From Steromphala cineraria (taxonomy: Eukaryota > Mollusca > Gastropoda > Trochida > Trochidae): a stretch of DNA of 64,000 nucleotides. The position numbers and the translations under genes were made by a program. Shown piece after piece: positions 1-11,523 of this stretch. The stretch lies in assembly GCA_916613615.1 (NCBI GenBank), contig OU744721.1, forward strand, positions 78,497,060 to 78,561,059, written 5' to 3'. Below the pieces are notes generated by a model. The model made no database searches, was not told the origin of the DNA, and saw nothing but the letters and a program-made list of their open reading frames with translations. Each line of letters starts with the position of its first letter. Position 1 is the first letter of the stretch.

Positions 1-345
1 TGAGGACAACGTCGTCTGCAAATAATAAAAGCATCAAATCGGAAATACTCTGATTAACGAATGTATCGAGGTTACAGCTAGGCGTTATATATTTCACGTA
101 CACAATCATAATAAAAAATAAAAAATAAAACATAATCTATACAGGGCCTAAAATGCAACCTTGTTGAACTCCAGCTCATTAATGAAAGAGGGTGTCGTAT
201 GGGTACTATAACTCTAATTGCTTTAACAGAAGAATACATATTTTGAAATAAGTTATACATTTTACCATAGCATCCATTTTTAACAAGTAAGTATGAAAAC
301 AGTTTTTTCTACCAATAAGATCAAAGGCTTTCTTCTTACACAGTA
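1..345 (-). pseudogene. LINE reverse transcriptase relic, runs off the left edge
   Basis: Reading the minus strand, three fragments of a non-LTR reverse transcriptase appear in the right order but in different frames: KKKAFDLIGRKN near 310-345, GVQQGCILGP near 150-185, and LLLFADDVVL near 2-30. The last is the catalytic FADD block. Between them lies a plausible spacer (NMYSSVKA). Stops and frameshifts separate the blocks, so this is a dead copy. The motif order fits the RTE/CR1/Jockey type of LINE; I cannot assign a clade. The remaining C-terminal part would lie left of base 1. Confidence 0.7.
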
Positions 346-406
346 CAATCTTCCTTTATATTACAATGATATTTCGTACAAAGAGCCATCTTCCTACTTA
401 AAGACT

Positions 407-626
407 AAAACGCCAGTTTCCGAACTGCCATTTTATGCCTTGCTGCAGGCCCTTTACTTTTCCGTGCTGCTACAGTGTCTCTACTGGCAAGAGAGCAAGC
501 ACAGAAAACTCAAGTGTATACAACAAGGTCCTAGCTGGCTTTTGTGCTTGGTGGCATTTGTCCGGGTGGCTTTTGTCCTGCTCCCGCAGCAAGGCATAAC
601 ACTGACAGTTCGGAAACTGGCGTTTT
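407..626. repeat. Foldback element (inverted repeat)
   Basis: The arm at 407-455 (beginning aaaacgccagtttccgaact) is repeated inverted at 577-626 (ending agttcggaaactggcgtttt). Arms are about 45 bp with few mismatches around a 120-bp middle. It looks like a non-autonomous hairpin element. An open frame over it on the plus strand has no protein-like character. Confidence 0.55.
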
Positions 627-1890
627 ATGCTTTGCGTAGGTAGATGTCAAAGAGCCTGCAAAGTAAATATGTTGAATACAGAATACAGTGTTCAAGTAAG
701 CTTGAGATTCAATTTATAAGTTGATGAATATGAAACCAGATTCTAAGACGCCTTTCTATTATTGAGTTATTACAATAACCCCCGACCATACATTCTGTCG
801 ACTATACAGCAAAACATTACTTCTAAAACCGCTGAGTAGGGCGTTTGTAACACGAACGGATAAACTTAAAAATGTATGTTTTTATAATTAATTTTATCTT
901 CTAATTTTGAAAAAGTTATCTTTATCATTTGTGGAAGAAATAAATAACCATTAATGTTCATCATTTGCGATACTTGAACGACAAATGTATTAATATTATT
1001 ATTGTGAAAACCTTTTTTTTTATTACACAACAAAAAAAATAGTCCATTGCATGATAAATCGACAACAATTAACAGACTATCAGATGAAATGAAATTTCAA
1101 TCAACTAAAATGTACAATATGGAGAAAAGGACAGTAGCAATGTAGATGGAGAGATGGAGGAAGGGAATTTAACTTAAAGAAATTGGAAGTCGGAAAGTGT
1201 TATTAGATGTCACCACCTTTGTTATCGAATATGTATTTAGTGTTGTGATAATGAATAATTTGTGATAGCAGTTGTACAAAACTAAGAGTGAAGTTATATT
1301 GAACATTTCGTATGTAACGTATTGTAATCATAAAAGGTGATTTTCAAGAATATTCAACTTTGCTGAGCTGTTGAGATTTAGATTTCGACACGATTTTGTT
1401 CATACCAGCTATAGTTCCCTTGTCAGAATTTGGACGTTTTCACATGGAAAGGTTATGTGTTCCAGTGTTTCATTTGTTCATTCGTCAAATGTACAGAGAT
1501 TATCCTCTGTAAATCGTATTTTAAAGAGAAAGGATTTCTTTGGTACAATCTTTTAAAAATCCACATTGATGTTCATGTTATCATTCTAACGTTCTATCTA
1601 AAATGTTTATCTTCCACAAAATTATAGGCCTAGATTAAATTATTTCCCAAGCTATGAATAGAATTATCAAAGAAAGGAGGTTATGTGCTAATGCTTTTTA
1701 GACATTACTATCACTTTTTCTTATTTCTTATAAATAAATTTAACATATTCTCTTCATGCTGCGAAGAGCAGTATCTGAAATTCTGGTGATTCAAACATAA
1801 AACCATTTCCGGAAGCTAATGATAGAGAAAGTAGTTAATGTAATAAGCAATGACAAGCCCACTTGTTATATCTTTGTGCAAGGTTTGACG
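627..1890. other. AT-rich stretch without recognised feature
   Basis: No coding-like block, repeat or RNA gene was seen. Short open frames at 1371-1627 are AT-rich and show no family resemblance. Confidence 0.5.
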
Positions 1891-2232
1891 ATAAACCGTA
1901 TTTTCTGGAATAAACATCCCGGGTCCATTTTTCGGCGCATCTTCAGCATTCGAGACCGGCCTTGATATGATGGAATATAAATCATATAAGATTATTAAAG
2001 GTATGCAAATATTACAAACTGTCATGTCACGGGTAATCATTTATCCATAATTTAACGTGAACACATTGAACCATATCATTAACTTCTTTAGGTAAGAGAA
2101 AATATTTTTTCATTATAGATTTCGGAAGACTGCATTTGTTATCTTATCACCCGGGGTCTATATTTCCAAAACGTCATGCCACCTTGGGCGTCACATCGAG
2201 ACCCGGCCTCTGTTCGAGCAAATACGGTTATC
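1891..2232. repeat. MITE-like element with ACCGTATTT ends
   Basis: The left end (1892 onward: accgtattttctggaataa, then cccgggtcc and cgagaccggcc) matches, inverted, the right end (ccggggtct ... cgagacccggcc ... gagcaaatacggt to 2229). A third related end sits at 4853-4958. This fits a small inverted-repeat transposon about 340 bp long. Confidence 0.4.
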
Positions 2233-2457
2233 ATCACAACGCAAATGTCTTATTGACGTATTTCCCCATTCACAACTCTGTGATAGTATTTTTAGTAACT
2301 ACCAATACACATATGTCTGTCTTATTTCCGTTTCAAAGAATCGTTCCTTTTTTGAGCCAATGTCACTTCCGATGTATTCCTTATGTTTATCTTGCAATTA
2401 TAAAAGATTGAAGTACGTAAAAACGGTAATGCAGTCCATTTAAAGAATAGAAATAGA

Positions 2458-2463
2458 TTTATT
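2458..2463 (-). promoter_or_regulatory. Possible AATAAA polyadenylation signal
   Basis: The minus strand reads AATAAA here, about 200 nt downstream of the stop codon of the possible terminal exon at 2662-2822. The spacing suits a short 3' UTR, but the hexamer is common in AT-rich DNA. Confidence 0.3.
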
Positions 2464-2661
2464 GTTAAGTGAGTAAATGAAAATGATTTCAGTTCACTCG
2501 AACTCTCTCTTTCTACATCTACAGCTATTCCAATGTAAACTCAAAATCGAGTGAGCTATTGGTTTACATTCTTCGAAATCAAATAGCGATGAAAGTCTGC
2601 AAGATATTAAACAGTTATTACTTAATCAAATATAATTTAAAGTCTCGAACTTTTGTTTGTC

Positions 2662-2822
2662 TTATAAGATAGCTTCGCGCTTTTGATCGATGAAACGTAC
2701 GTCCACGTGACCTTGTCTCGTCCAATCAACAGGCAGCATTTGCGTAACCGCCACTATAGTGTTCATTGTAATGTATACCAGTCCCATGGCCATGTTAAAT
2801 CCAACCAGAAGGGAGCATATCG
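2662..2822 (-). CDS. Possible 3'-terminal exon of an unidentified membrane protein
   Basis: This is a locally GC-richer block in AT-rich surroundings. From an acceptor-like TTATAG it stays open for 53 codons and ends at TAA. The peptide starts ICSLLVGFNMAMGLVYITMN and continues with a hydrophobic TIVAVTQML, which gives one predicted membrane segment. A polar tail follows (PVDWTRQGHVDVRF, then IDQKREAIL). The entry phase needs one base from the previous exon. Two upstream minus-strand blocks end in that phase (6142-6220 and a GTGAGT donor at 3296), but neither is proven. I do not recognise the family. The acceptor has a weak pyrimidine tract, so chance is not excluded. Confidence 0.35.
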
Positions 2823-2829
2823 CTATAAT

Positions 2830-4589
2830 TTAAAACCCGGAATTGACTAAAAGTTTAGTATATCAACCAATCTCCAAAACACCCAACAACTGAGATAGTT
2901 GGGACCAAGGACTAAAATTACAATTTAATGCATTTTACACTATAAAATCATAAACACCGTAAATAAGTTTAACAATTATAAGACGAGTGTATAGGCATAA
3001 AAAGATATCGTCTGAGCGAAAGTATCTTATAGAGGCATTTGGCGATGTCACGATGTGGATCTTACAGCAGTCCATTTAAATCTTATTCGAGGTCTGTTCA
3101 TAAATAATGTGATCTGTTTTGTCTCAAGCACATGTGATTTGAGAAATAAGTATATATTTTCAATCAGCGACAAGCCATACAACCTTTACAATCACCCTTA
3201 ATCTATAACGTTAAAGGTTAATCTTGCCATTTAGTATTAGCAATCGATCAACTTTTGTTCCACCTGTCCGGTATGTTGGTCACCCTGTACTCACGGACAA
3301 AAACGCAATACAGAATTAAAGCATTTGACGTCACTTGGAGATCGCGTTGACGATAGTTTAATGCAAGCGGTTATCAGTCTTAAGACGGCAAAGATACTGT
3401 TTTTTGCTTGTTCAATATCATCATAACCTGTCTTTATTGTGAAAACACAATGCTTGTAGGTATTCTCCATGTGATGATGACCGTTGTGGATTATGAACAT
3501 TTGTTTGACATTTGTTATTTGAAAAGAAAACACAATAGTAAATTGTATACGCACATAATTTTCAATGTAGGTAGTCAATTATTGTTATTGATATTATGTC
3601 ATATTTTGTTACCCTTTCTTCCTGCAACCTGATATCATGTCATTATTAGTACATTTTTGCCTGTAACTTGTAAAAATGGAAAATAAAAAAAATAAAAAAA
3701 TAAAAATTTGTTTGACCTGTGCGTTACATGACCTTGAACTAATTGCACGTAATTCTCACCTTTTTGTAATTATTTCGAAAATCGAGTCTTTAAAATTGTT
3801 TTATATCACGTAAAAAGACAAATGTTAGGATAAGGGGCTTTACTGTTGATTTACTGTCAATAACCATAAAGGATTTCTCTATCTCAATTAAAAAAGGGAT
3901 AACATTTCTTTGCCAATGAACTTACAAGTACAACCCAAACACCATAGTCTGGCATCTTCCCGTGCATTGACGCTTTGGAACAACTTTTCAATGTTATAAT
4001 CAAAAGTTTGTCAAAACATATGATTTTAATCGGAATTCACATTGTCAGATTTTCCTCTGTTACATATTGTACTTGTTTTGTGAGAGTCTGTCAATCTGTA
4101 TAAGCGAAATTTCGTGCCATACACGTACACGTTAAACCAATCAGTGATCCTGATTTGAAATATGTGTTAATTCATATGTGATAATTACGTACACTTCGTA
4201 ATTAACATTATATCCAGGTTTGATAACTAAATGGTATATATGCCTTGTGTAAACGAGAATTTGTTGCCATGTCCCATAATAAATGACATAAAATGGCATT
4301 AGAATTGAGATATCGTGACACGAATCGACTCTTATATCATGTATTGTAGAACATCTTGATTGGTAGCCTTTGTTTATATATACTCTCCCATAAAGGAAAC
4401 GCATTGGTAATTTTTAGAAGATTGTAAAGGCAAATAAAATAACACAAATATGACATTTGCTTCTAAACTGTTCTTGTTGTATGATTTATTTCAGCTTCAG
4501 TGGACAAAATGAACAAGTTTCTCTTACTTTTAGAAGCATTTGAAGACGTTTTTTGAAAAACGACATTCAGAAAAAAAGAGCTCCTGGTG
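2830..4589. other. Stretch without confident feature
   Basis: Only AT-rich sequence and short open frames. A GTGAGT donor-like site on the minus strand at 3291-3296 ends a short hydrophobic frame (ALILYCVFV), noted as a possible but unsupported exon. Confidence 0.4.
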
Positions 4590-4599
4590 TGCAAATATG

Positions 4600-4760
4600 G
4601 TTACCAATAAGTAAGGACCAAATGGCCACCAAATGTGCAGAATTTAAGTGTAGAATCCTCATTACCTAAGTAAGGAGTCTACATACAATTTTTCATCTTT
4701 TTTGGCCTTATACTTCCGCCGAAGAAGACGAAATAGGTTTAAAGGACAAAGCCACTTGGG
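4600..4760 (+). repeat. Diverged single copy of the 145-bp repeat (R2)
   Basis: The blocks 'ggccaccaaatg', 'aagtaaggagtctacata', 'ggccttatacttccgccga' and 'agaagacgaaataggttt' follow in the same order and spacing as in the tandem unit at 41.2-42.5 kb. It is an old dispersed member of that family. Confidence 0.55.
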
Positions 4761-4852
4761 CTGCGGTCGGAGAGTGAAGAGGAAACACATCAAAATAATT
4801 TCGATTCTCGTATTTATGCTAGATAGGGGTTACATTTTAAAACGTTTTAAAA

Positions 4853-4958
4853 AATCGAGACCCGGCGTGTATTTACTTAAAACTGCCATACCCCCGGCCT
4901 TTATTCGAGACCCGGCGTCTATTCGAGACCATGCGTCTATTCGAGGAAATACGGTAAT
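4853..4958. repeat. ACCGTATTT-type element end with short internal tandem repeat
   Basis: Contains three imperfect copies of 'tattcgagacccggcgtc' and ends 'cgaggaaatacggtaa', the inverted form of the termini of the element at 1891-2232. Confidence 0.4.
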
Positions 4959-6141
4959 GAAAATATGATAAACCACAGTGTATGAAATAAGGCCCGTCCG
5001 ACAGCTTGGTACTGGTTACTTTTGGTCGGGACTGGTAACCTTTGGAGCTTTTCCTTAAATTTTACCATTATAATTTACAAAATACCAATTTTGGGCTGGC
5101 AACATTTTTAGCTCATTTCAAACACTGATTATACCATCATATAAAGCAGTGCGAGTTGACTAAACACTTTGATAATCATATTTAACACGGCACTTCGAAG
5201 ACGTTGTGTCGATAGAGTTCTTGTTTAGATACAAACCAGCTAATAACAAGCTTATCGTAAGCATGTTAGAAAGACGATCTGTGATGTTGTGCCGATCACT
5301 GTGATGTAGACTTGGTTGGCTCTCTCAATGTCGACCCTCACGGTTAATATTTTTTGCTCATTATTAACTGAGGTGCAAAAGAAAGAAACCACTACAGTTT
5401 GTTTCCATTAGTTCAGTATCTAATATACGTTTGATGCATTTGATATTGGTACGATCAAAATAACACAGATTTGCACTATTTCGAAAGACTTAATTCGTTT
5501 CTAGGAAATGATTTGTTAAAAATATATGAACATTATTGGCGAAACATTTTGCTAATCCTCATTCCTACACCAAAACCCTGTCACCTTATGCCTGGTCGTG
5601 TCGACCAGATCTATAACAGTCGATGTCATTAGAAAGATTCAAAGATCGTATTCCAAGACTCATTATTATTCGAAAAAGAAATTGGACCATGAACTGAGCA
5701 ACTCCTTAGAATAATAACAACGTCTTCCCCGGTAACTGAACACAAAATTAATATAACGAAGAGGAACCAGGCTAATAGATACTCAGACAAGCACATTAAT
5801 CTTAGTCTTGCAGTTTTTGAATACTGCTCTAGAAGCAGAATCAGTTTGATATGGATACATTAGATTAAGGACATTTTAAACTTAAGACATTCATTGAAAA
5901 CACATATAATGTTAACTTTTTTGAAGAGGCATTTTAGAATTGGAGTGACAACAATGCAGAGGAATATATGGACGACAACTTCTTTGTTCAGATTATTGTG
6001 TCGCTCTCAAGCAGAGAAACGTCGCATACAATGAACTAAGAAGTTTTCATCCATATGTCTCTCTGCGTTAACATATATAGGTAACCTGTGCAGTAAGAAT
6101 GAAAACTCTCGTCTTAATGTCAAATTCAACTGTGGTTTTAC
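4959..6141. other. Stretch without confident feature
   Basis: No gene recognised. A protein-like minus-strand stretch near 5270-5345 (VDIERANQVYITVIGTTSQ) lacks a clear acceptor and donor. A weak hairpin spans about 5965-6060. Confidence 0.35.
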
Positions 6142-6220
6142 CTCCATCGGGAATGATGTCAATGCAAATGAACAACTTCCGTTTTTGGGGGTGGACAGTG
6201 CTATTCCCCTGTGGGATAGA
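6142..6220 (-). CDS. Weak candidate internal exon
   Basis: An acceptor-like TTTATTTAAAG is followed by 26 open codons (SIPQGNSTVH, then PQKRKLFICIDIIPDG) and a donor-like GAG/GTAAAA. The exit phase is 1, the phase the terminal exon at 2662-2822 needs. The composition is more gene-like than the flanks. No family is recognised and both splice sites are only moderate. Confidence 0.2.
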
Positions 6221-6938
6221 CTTTAAATAAACATAGAAGTAAGGCAAATATCTGATTGCAATGCCTGAGGATGTACATTCTTGAAGGTGATTAGAGGTAA
6301 TTGGCAAAACTAAACAAGATATGGTAACATGATAACTTTAATTAGAGCTTCTTTATTAGGGAGAGACAATTACTCTCTCAATGTAGTCAATATTGTTAAA
6401 TCTCGCTGACCAATAAATTTTGTTTCATAAATTTAATGGAAAGAAATATGTAGAGTTATCCTCATAATATGACTGCGATAACTGATTTTTTAGTAAAAAA
6501 GATCAGGACAATCTTTTGAAAATTTCTATCGAAGACACAAAAATCCATAAAACCGATGAAAAGTATCTATTTTCGCAACCTAGACCAATTGATTCGGGCC
6601 CAAAAGTAGTCTATATTGACATTAGTTTGATTATTGTGTCAAACTCTTTGAAACAAGAAAATATAGTCTGAGAGTTATTAAAAAAGTGGGAAAACGGCAT
6701 AAACACAATTGGCAGGATGGTCGCTCAATTTTTAAAAAAGGAAGCTTTCACGAAAGTACATATTCATAAAAATGAGAATATTTCCAACTCTTCTCTCTTC
6801 GCCCTTGACATCACCGCTCACCTTTTCTCTGATAAATTTTTTTCCCGTTGCGAGCAAGTCGAATAGGGCAACTAGATGACAGTTGGTAAAAGGATATTGC
6901 TGCCGCTTAAACTTGCACTGATACGTTACCACCTACTA
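6221..6938. other. Stretch without recognised feature
   Basis: AT-rich, no gene, repeat or RNA seen. Confidence 0.4.
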
Positions 6939-7168
6939 AAAGGGATAGTCCTATCGGGTTCTTTTTGACTCAAGTCAAGAGGACGCAGTGGCGTATTCCA
7001 GTTTTTGTCAAATTGTTAAATCTGGAACAACTATGTTACATTCATTAGATATAATTATATGAAAATAAGTGTGAAATTGAAATAATACAATGATATTACT
7101 ATAAAAAGGAAAGTACTCTTGAATATCGTTTCCACACAAAAAAACATCCCGATAGAACTGCCCCTTTA
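6939..7168 (+). mobile_element. MITE family B, copy 1
   Basis: About 230 bp, with ends aaagggatagtcctatcggg and the inverted cccgatagaactgcccctttaa. Internal blocks (gaacaactatgttaca, gaaaataagtgtgaaat) recur in the copy at 57309-57506. The right end is shared with the start of a family A MITE, so two elements meet at one TTAA-like boundary. Confidence 0.65.
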
Positions 7169-7528
7169 AGGGGCAGTAGCACGTTTTTTGACAATTTTAT
7201 ATTTTTAATTTTTCACTGATAATTGGACCTTAATGCTAAATGTATTACTTTGATAGTGTCAAAAATCTCATTACACAAGCCAATCATCCATAGTGAGAGG
7301 ACAAAGTATGAAGATTCACATAAAATGCATTGGCAGCCATTTTTGTGTGAACACCTTTAATTCATTTTGGGTAATAAAATGAATCGCATGACTTAACTTT
7401 TCATAATAATTTTGATTTATTACTGCTTTATTGAGTTCAGATACATTGTCTTAAGATTGGAACCATATATTTTCATTTTCCTGTCATCACCTTATATTCC
7501 TCCTAAAAACGTGCTACTGTCCCTTTAA
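7167..7528 (+). mobile_element. MITE family A, copy 1
   Basis: About 360 bp. Inverted ends are aaggggcagtagcacgtttt and aaaacgtgctactgtcccttt. Internal landmarks shared by all copies are 'gataattg', 'tgatagtgtcaaaaatctca', 'tgtgaacacctttaattca' and 'cattgtctt'. Ends and flanks suggest a TTAA target. Seven further copies are listed below. No coding capacity. Confidence 0.8.
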
Positions 7529-7992
7529 TGGAATCAAGACAAACACTACTCCTACGGGGTATCATATTATTCCAAGCATGAACGTACGGCTGCCTACCAA
7601 TCTGCAACCACTTCTCGTGAAAAGCTGTGTCCAGTTCCATCATGTTTTGGAAGGGGGGCTTCCCTCTTTGCACCCAATGGACCATGATGTCCCAAACATG
7701 TTCCATTGGGTTCAAATCAGGAGACATTGTTGGCTATTGAATTCGTGTCTCAGCACAGCAAGATGTTTGTTTACAGCACGTGCATTGTCGTCCATGAAGA
7801 AGAATCAAGTGGCCAGACTGTGGTCATCGAAGTGACCAATAGGATTAAAGGATCCAGAACATCCCGAATGTAGCGAGCGCCTGTGAGTAAACCTTGTATA
7901 GTCACAAAATAAAATCTAGGATCAGTCGTAGGAAAAACCTCCCTAACGCTTTGCACCGTTAAATCTAACCGATAAATCTTTATGGCTAACAC
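7529..7992 (-). pseudogene. Tc1/mariner transposase relic
   Basis: Minus-strand pieces of the catalytic half of a Tc1-type DDE transposase occur in order and in several frames. They are LTGARYIRDVLDPLIL, then a DNARAVNKHLA block with the second Asp, then SPDLNPMEHVWDI with the catalytic Glu of the third block, and finally a decayed C-terminus (NNMIPRRS). At least two frameshifts and the missing N-terminal DNA-binding domain show it is dead. A family A MITE directly abuts its 3' end. Confidence 0.8.
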
Positions 7993-8129
7993 ATTGGTGT
8001 AATAAATGTAAATTTCTTTATCAAATAACGTAGAAGAGAACTATAAATTTCATATAGTATACTGGCTTATATTGTACTGACAATAGTGACTAATATGTTA
8101 CGGACAAATTCAAATATATAGTTATATAA

Positions 8130-9130
8130 AAATGCTAGATCTTAATTACCTTCTTACACATGTTGCTGACGATACTATTATCATCCTGGATTGAACTGGA
8201 AACTGTTTTAATACACTTATCGATGTTATACAAAAATACGCATCATTCTCTGGCCTGAAATTTAATATTGAACATACAAAGTAGTATGAATTGGATCAAA
8301 GCAATTATCCTCTACAATATATACCTTCGAGTCATAAGACATGGATTTGACCCAGCGTTTATTCATTCATGCAATTTCAACATAATGTGGCGGAAATGGT
8401 TAAAAGAAACTACAAAGCTAAGCTAAAGAGAATATATAATCTAATGACATTATGACCTCACAACTATGGGTAGAATCACAGTTCTGAAAAGTCTTATTTT
8501 ACCAACAATAAACAACCTCTTTACATCGATCCCAAATCCAAAGATAGATATCAAAGAGAGATACAACAAAGGTGATTTTCTTTATATGGACATGTAAACC
8601 AAATACAGTAAAGCGCATATTGATTGTTGAAGGTCCCCACTGATACTAAAAACAATTCCATATACCATCTCAGAAAATATGATGGCTTCGAAGACTGTAC
8701 ACTATAAACACTAAACTGAAAAATCTTACAGATTTTGTTCTACCTAAAAGCGTTTAGGCCCTAAAGGAAATGGGGTCAATTTATCTGAAAAGCTATATCA
8801 TACCACACATTAAAATAGTTTCTAGAAATACGTTTTAGGGCGATCTTACAAAGTAAAAGAAAGGTTAATGATGTCGCAAAAGAACATATCTGGACAAATA
8901 ATGATATCTTGATTGACAAACAATCAGTAATGATCAAACGCTATGTGGCATCATATATAACTATATAAATGATCTTTTAAAAGATGATGGTTCATGTTTT
9001 GCATTTTCGGAATTTTAGAAATTTGTAAAGTGAAGACAAACTTCTTAAAATAAATGGAATTGATTCACTTTATAAACAAATACATTAAAAAGGATTTCTT
9101 ATTACTTTCTAAACCATTAACTACAGTGTA
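8130..9130 (+). pseudogene. L1-like LINE reverse transcriptase relic
   Basis: Plus-strand fragments follow the order of an L1/Tx1-type ORF2. They are VADDTIIILD (the YADD-type catalytic block) at about 8160, KYASFSGLKFNIEHTK at about 8245, then LTTMGRITVLKSLILP and INNLFTSIPNP at about 8460-8540. They are followed by thumb and linker pieces (ILKTIPYTISENMMA) and YVASYITI near 8940. Many stops and frameshifts interrupt it. The endonuclease half is absent. It is unrelated to the LINE relic at the left edge. Confidence 0.7.
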
Positions 9131-10545
9131 TAAAATAGATTGGAAACCTAGCCTATCCTGGAAATCCATTGGTCAATTTCTTAGGGGAAGATTTTAAAAA
9201 GTTACCAGTTCGACCAAAAAGTAACCAGTCCTGGCAAAAGGTTGCCAGTTTCAGGACTGGCGAACAGGCTTTATCGTAAAGAAAACAAGACGAGTTAGCA
9301 GATCCAGTAAAAAGCGAACAGAAATGGGGAAACTGACATAGGCTCAAGTATTAGTAAATAAGTTTGGAATATATATAATTTTATTCCACTTCGCAGCACT
9401 GTTAGTTGCAATGAGAGGTTAATGATAGATCTAACGATAGACTTATCGCAATGAGAGGTTAATGATAGATCTAACGATAGACTTATCGCAATAGTTGCTG
9501 TGCCGATAGTACGTTATTGATCGTTATTTTTTAAATAATTTGATCAATAGTATCGATATCACGTCTAACTATCGATAGTATCGAGATTTTAGGCAATGAA
9601 GTTGAGTTCAATTTTAAAAGTAAAGCTCACACGAAAACACGTTTTTCTACATTTGGAAAATATTGAAACAAATTAAACAAAGTGCTTCCATGTACAACTT
9701 GCAAGCTTCCCGTCTATGTGCATTTCGTAATAATGCAAATGAAACTATCAAACACTATTACTGTATACATGTCTAAAGCTTGTTGCACCACCTTTCAGAT
9801 GGATTGAATTAAAACCTGCACAAAATTTAGAACCGAGTACTACTCATATTATATTTGGATACAAAGACAAGAGAAATGGTGTATCAATTTTGATTCTTAT
9901 TGTAACTAAAAATTTATAGCTGTAAATATCAGAATAGAAAACCACATATTAACGACCTTAAATCAATTTTACAAGATACATACGTCAGTAAGGAGCGTCT
10001 CCACACTAATTGTAGAACTGATACTAGAAACTTATCTCCTTCTGGTCAGTCTTAGACTAGACTAGTCCCTGAAAAAAGGAGTTCTTTACTATTTTTATTA
10101 TTTTGAATTTGTATTTAAAAAGAAATAAAACTGAGGCATCTAGACTTGCCATATTTTCTAGACTTAAGAAGGCTCTTTTAATTTTTGTTTTGTTTTAGAG
10201 TCTGGATAAAAGACTAAGTCAGCCTTTTCACACAAATTTTATCTACCAGAACAGAGAGATGAACGTCAAAATCAAGTATTAAGAACCTTGAAATACATCA
10301 CAATAGTTGTTTTCCGATGTTGTTGTATGTACACAAACATGTTTTTAAAATTCGAATGGCATTTCAATAAAGGATAGATTTAACAATTTGAAACGATTGT
10401 GAAAGCCTACAAAGAAGTTGTGCAAATACACAAAAAAAAAGAAATAGTTGGACATTTCAAAGTCATTAAATGCTCATATTGTATTCATAGAATCAACAAA
10501 ATATTTCACGGTCATATTTACCTCCAATCAAATCTTAGCAACGAG
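9131..10545. repeat. Intergenic sequence with one 40-bp tandem duplication
   Basis: At 9408-9490 a 40-bp unit (gcaatgagaggttaatgata...) is present twice with identical sequence. At 9195-9265 there is a repeat of 'accagt'-type blocks similar to 4995-5055. Otherwise nothing recognised. Confidence 0.5.
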
Positions 10546-11494
10546 TGGTGTGAATAGAACAAACAACTGAGCCGTGGATTTCTTCTAATTATTCTGTGTA
10601 TTACTTGTAAGTTGTACAAGATGGGTGATTTCATAACACAGAAGCATAGAGCTTGAAGAATAATTCTGAAACAAAGGAAAGATACTTTGAGTCAAAAGAT
10701 CAAACAATACAACTCTCAAACTCACTGAAGCGTACATAAAAGAACCACTAAATTTACCAGTTATCTGTACACTCATATTTCAACACTTCGCAATGACCTA
10801 GATTTATACTCTGGAGTTTGAGAAATATCTATACTCTTTACACTTGTGACAAACAGATTATCTGTTAATTAGAATAACAAACAATTGAGATAACTCTAAA
10901 ACTCAATGCCATCAACATCCGGCAACAACAGTTACTCTTCCAATTCTTGGAAGGCGAGTTTACTTCACTTACAGGGGTGAAAGGTAGTTATAACAAACTG
11001 ACAATAAAATATGCTTGAAATAAGATGATGCCTTTTAAGCTAAAATACTCTGACACTTTGTAAAACCTGATGAATACATTCAACAAGTAAACACACTTGA
11101 AAATAGGGCTCTAACTTCAATGATGCGCTTTTCGCATAACATTACCCCTATTATTTATGAACATGGAATCGTCCGAAAATTACAGCGGACTTGAATAAAC
11201 ATCAATTTCAAGAAAAACGCTTAATATTTATGAGCGTAATAGTGACCACATTGATCTAGAACATGTGTAAATATATATACCTGAAGGTTTGATCTCACGG
11301 CCAACATATTTGGCGTTAACTCATCAATTTTGACATTTGAGCACTGTTTGCCCGCCATGCGGTCCAAAAACAAAGGGAGCATTCCATAACCGGAAGCGCA
11401 ATTTTAAATGACGGTAAAAAAGGGAGTGGCTCATTATTTGATAATGCATCTGAGCGTAAAATAATCTCTTTCACAATTAAACAGATTCAATCCA
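10546..11494 (-). repeat. 3' LTR of the BEL/Pao element
   Basis: Left copy on the plus strand. It is identical to 17236-18184 except at 11461. It is preceded by the 'acgag' target duplication. Confidence 0.93.
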
Positions 11495-11512
11495 ACCCTC
11501 CACCCAGCCTCA
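11495..11512 (-). other. Polypurine tract of the BEL/Pao element
   Basis: Read on the minus strand, GAGGCTGGGTGGAGGGT lies directly before the 3' LTR start TGGA. This is the expected position for plus-strand DNA priming. Confidence 0.6.
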
Positions 11513-11523
11513 AAGTGTCACAT

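Noticed and set aside
293..643. 116-codon plus-strand frame
   Set aside because: It lies antisense to the LINE relic and across a foldback element; composition is not gene-like.
5270..5345. Protein-like peptide VDIERANQVYITVIG on the minus strand
   Set aside because: No convincing acceptor or donor at its edges; kept only as a remark.
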